Source: an uncultured Colwellia sp. | Lineage (GTDB): Bacteria; Pseudomonadota; Gammaproteobacteria; Enterobacterales; Alteromonadaceae | Length of the DNA: 64,000 bases | Assembly (NCBI GenBank): GCA_913063325.1 | Contig: CAJXYE010000019.1 | Location: 1-64,000 of the forward strand | Direction: 5' to 3' | In this document: positions 61,862 through 64,000 of the stretch, one piece after another | Layout of the letters: the number at the start of each line of letters is the position of its first letter | Numbering within the stretch: the stretch's first letter is position 1 | The notes under the pieces: model-generated | What the model was told of the DNA's origin: nothing | Seen by the model: only the letters and a program-made list of their open reading frames with translations | Databases searched by the model: none | Position numbers and translations under genes: made by a program

Positions 61862-64000
61862 TTAAAACCCCTTATGCCACTTTATATACTCATTCATAGG
61901 CATTGGTTTTGCGAAAAAATACCCTTGAACAGAATCTATATTGCAACGTTTTAATATATTAAGTTGCTCCTCTGTTTCAACCCCTTCAGCAATCACTTCA
62001 ATTTTTAAGTTACGTGCTAAATTAATAATAGTTTTAACAATGCTGAGACCTGATTCTTGATCAGAGATTCTATCAATAAAGCTTTTATCAATTTTTAGTT
62101 CCTTTACTGGGTATGCATGTAAATATGTCAAACAAGAATACCCTGTTCCAAAATCATCAATCGAAAAGGTAAATCCTTCCGACTTTAATTCTTCCATTTG
62201 TTGTACCGTATGCTCAACGTCGTGAGCTAACATGCTTTCGATGATTTCTAATGTGATTTTGGTGGGGGATACGTTGAAGTGGCGAATAATATTAAGTAGC
62301 TCGGTTTTTAATGAAGACGATTTGAATTGTGATGGACTGATATTGATTGAAACTTTGAAGTCTTCGTCGATAAGATTAGCGTTTAAACTGTTCAGTAATT
62401 TACAAATATCTCTTAACACGACATTCTGAAGGCGCTGTATCAAACCAAATTGCTCTGCTACTGGAATAAACTCACAAGGCGATATAATTCCTTTAATAGG
62501 GTGAATCCAACGTATGAGCGCCTCTGCTCCAACAATCTTTCCTGTCGTACTAACTTGCGGCTGGAAATATGCACAAAATTCTTCATTCTCTATGGCTTTG
62601 AGGATTTCTGTTTCAAGCTCTATTTTTCTATCTAATAATGTTTGCAATTGAGGGTCATAAAAACTAAAACTATTCCCTCCTTTTGCTTTAGAGCGATACA
62701 TTGCAGTATCAGCAAACTTCAAAATATTATTAGCTGTAATATCGGAACCTTCTATTAAGCAAATTCCGATACTACAACTGATTTGAAAACTTAATGAGCC
62801 AATTTTAAACTCTTCATCAAATACTTTATTAATTTTTTGAGCTACAGTAGATGATTCAATATTTGCTTGTTCATTATCATCCCCAATATATTCCAATAAA
62901 ACAACAAACTCATCTCCTCCCAACCGAGCTAAAGTATCAGATTTTCTGGTTATAGCCCCCAATCTTCTTGTTACCTCGATAAGTAATTCATCACCTGATG
63001 AATGCCCAAGAGAGTCATTAAGTCGTTTAAAGTCATCTATGTCTAAAAACAATAAAGCGCCGGTCTCACCAGAACGTTTTATTTTTTCAACCGCAATATC
63101 AAGGCGCTCATTCAGCATTCTTCTATTAGGTAGTTTCGTTAAAGGGTCATAATAAGCTAGTTTTTCAATTTCTCTTTCGGCAAATTTTCTTTGAGTGATA
63201 TCTCTAGCTACCCATAAAACATGTCTTGAAGAGTTATTTTTAGATTGGTAATGCTCAACAGAAGCGGTGCGGCCTTCAAATACAACATGGCCTTTTTGGA
63301 CATCAAGTTCATATTCAAAAACCTGAATTTCATTGGTTGCTAACGTTTTTTCTATCACCGCCATGATAGGCTGAGCATCTTTAGCGGGTAAAATGTCATT
63401 TACATTATGCCCCTTCATTTCTATCATTGAAGAATATAATAAGTCTTCAGAATCGCCATATACATCAACATATTCTCCATGCTCGCTTAAAATAAGTACT
63501 AAGTCAGGCATCACTTCGGTAATTGCTTTAAACTTATCATTACTATGTTTTAATTCTTTTACAACTTCCCTTAATTGATATGCATTAGAATCTTTTTCGA
63601 GTGCTATGCTGGAGAAGTGCACGAAGTAATCAATTAATTCTATATCTTGCTCCGAAGGAGTTCTAGGCTTCGTATGGTATACAGCAAAGGTACCTAAAAC
63701 CTTGGATTTTGTTGATATAATAGGTGTTGACCAGCATGATTCTAATCCATATTTAAGCGCAATTGGTTTAAAATCAGTCCAAAGAGGGGATGAGTTGATA
63801 TCGTCTACAATCACTCTAGATTTTCTAAATGCCGCAGTACCGCATGAGCCTACACTAGGTCCTATTTCAACCCCGTTAATTATTTCACAATACTTTGGGT
63901 CAATACTCGGAGCTGCACAGTGAAAAAGATTTTGACCAGTAAGAGATAAAATAGAACATTTTGCTGACTTATCCTCTAAAATATCTTCAATGGCTAAACA
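61862..64000 (-). CDS. GAF-PAS-GGDEF-EAL c-di-GMP protein (5' end beyond window)
   Basis: A large signalling protein, with more than 710 residues visible. The frame remains open beyond the apparent start at 63814 (GTG) to the right edge; the extra residues encode the start of a GAF domain (PSVGSCGTAAFRKSRVIVDDI). Next come PAS (about 100-215 after 63814), GGDEF with GGDEF and an RKSD I-site five residues earlier, and EAL (AEALIRW, DDFGTGYSCL). It may make and break c-di-GMP. Confidence 0.9.
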   Translation of the reverse strand, partial: CLAIEDILEDKSAKCSILSLTGQNLFHCAAPSIDPKYCEIINGVEIGPSVGSCGTAAFRKSRVIVDDINSSPLWTDFKPIALKYGLESCWSTPIISTKSKVLGTFAVYHTKPRTPSEQDIELIDYFVHFSSIALEKDSNAYQLREVVKELKHSNDKFKAITEVMPDLVLILSEHGEYVDVYGDSEDLLYSSMIEMKGHNVNDILPAKDAQPIMAVIEKTLATNEIQVFEYELDVQKGHVVFEGRTASVEHYQSKNNSSRHVLWVARDITQRKFAEREIEKLAYYDPLTKLPNRRMLNERLDIAVEKIKRSGETGALLFLDIDDFKRLNDSLGHSSGDELLIEVTRRLGAITRKSDTLARLGGDEFVVLLEYIGDDNEQANIESSTVAQKINKVFDEEFKIGSLSFQISCSIGICLIEGSDITANNILKFADTAMYRSKAKGGNSFSFYDPQLQTLLDRKIELETEILKAIENEEFCAYFQPQVSTTGKIVGAEALIRWIHPIKGIISPCEFIPVAEQFGLIQRLQNVVLRDICKLLNSLNANLIDEDFKVSINISPSQFKSSSLKTELLNIIRHFNVSPTKITLEIIESMLAHDVEHTVQQMEELKSEGFTFSIDDFGTGYSCLTYLHAYPVKELKIDKSFIDRISDQESGLSIVKTIINLARNLKIEVIAEGVETEEQLNILKRCNIDSVQGYFFAKPMPMNEYIKWHKGF

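Overview
The window looks like ordinary chromosome of a cold-adapted marine gammaproteobacterium of the Alteromonadales, most like Colwellia. This rests on the AT-rich codon use, gammaproteobacterial gene order (ackA-pta next to yfbV; bcp-gcvR; perM/bepA/yfgD/hda; fadI-fadJ) and Alteromonadales-type families (DUF2066, DUF2069, DUF3379, DUF4381, VC2046-like). The genus is an inference. I see no tRNA, rRNA, CRISPR array, integrase, transposase, prophage or recognisable defence island.

Layout. 1-4.0 kb: tail of an unknown gene, a DUF885 lipoprotein, and an SOS-controlled sulA with a very good LexA box. 3.3-6.0 kb: purM, purN and a DUF3108 gene, all on the minus strand. 6.2-8.3 kb: DUF2066 gene and hda. 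8.4-13.4 kb: minus-strand cluster with an unknown protein, bepA, an ArsC-family reductase, a DUF2069 membrane protein and a large lipoprotein with an HELAH motif. 14-16 kb: TusA-like protein, PerM permease, mgsA. 16-21 kb: bcp, gcvR, bamC, DUF2897, an M15 peptidase, dapE and a YffB-like reductase. 21.5-23.3 kb: PAS-PAS-GGDEF cyclase and an ACT protein. 24-28.3 kb: pta, ackA, yfbV. 28.3-34 kb: rlmA, xthA, an RstA/RstB-like two-component pair, a VC2046-like protein and a YchJ protein. 34.3-38.1 kb: S9 peptidase, then an ECF sigma factor overlapping a DUF3379 membrane protein. 38.3-46 kb: a complete Bat operon (moxR, DUF58, DUF4381, batA, fused batB/batC, batD). 46.3-50 kb: fadI-fadJ behind a FadR-like operator. 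50-59 kb: M16 peptidase, sixA, smrB, prmB, aroC, an MFS transporter and a rhodanese. 59-64 kb: small genes (VOC, membrane protein, mntP, two GNATs, a 68-aa protein) and a GAF-PAS-GGDEF-EAL protein running off the right edge.

The most unusual content is between the genes. Six dispersed inverted-repeat elements (five of 264-324 or 54 bp sharing modules, plus a 57-bp hairpin sharing the end sequence of one of them) sit at 13682-13996, 23355-23678, 30237-30500, 31309-31365, 34053-34106, 52919-53184 and 53403-53678, counting two that lie together. They have terminal inverted repeats, no coding capacity, a shared mosaic core, and a 48-bp two-hairpin cassette present in some copies only. Their outer ends read TTGGTAT or GAGTATA, and at several insertion points the junction with neighbouring DNA completes a TATAAT or TATTAT box pointing into the adjacent gene (M16 peptidase, YchJ protein, response regulator, ACT protein). 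They are therefore good candidates for mobile promoters. All other genes can be assigned to known families or are listed as unknown.
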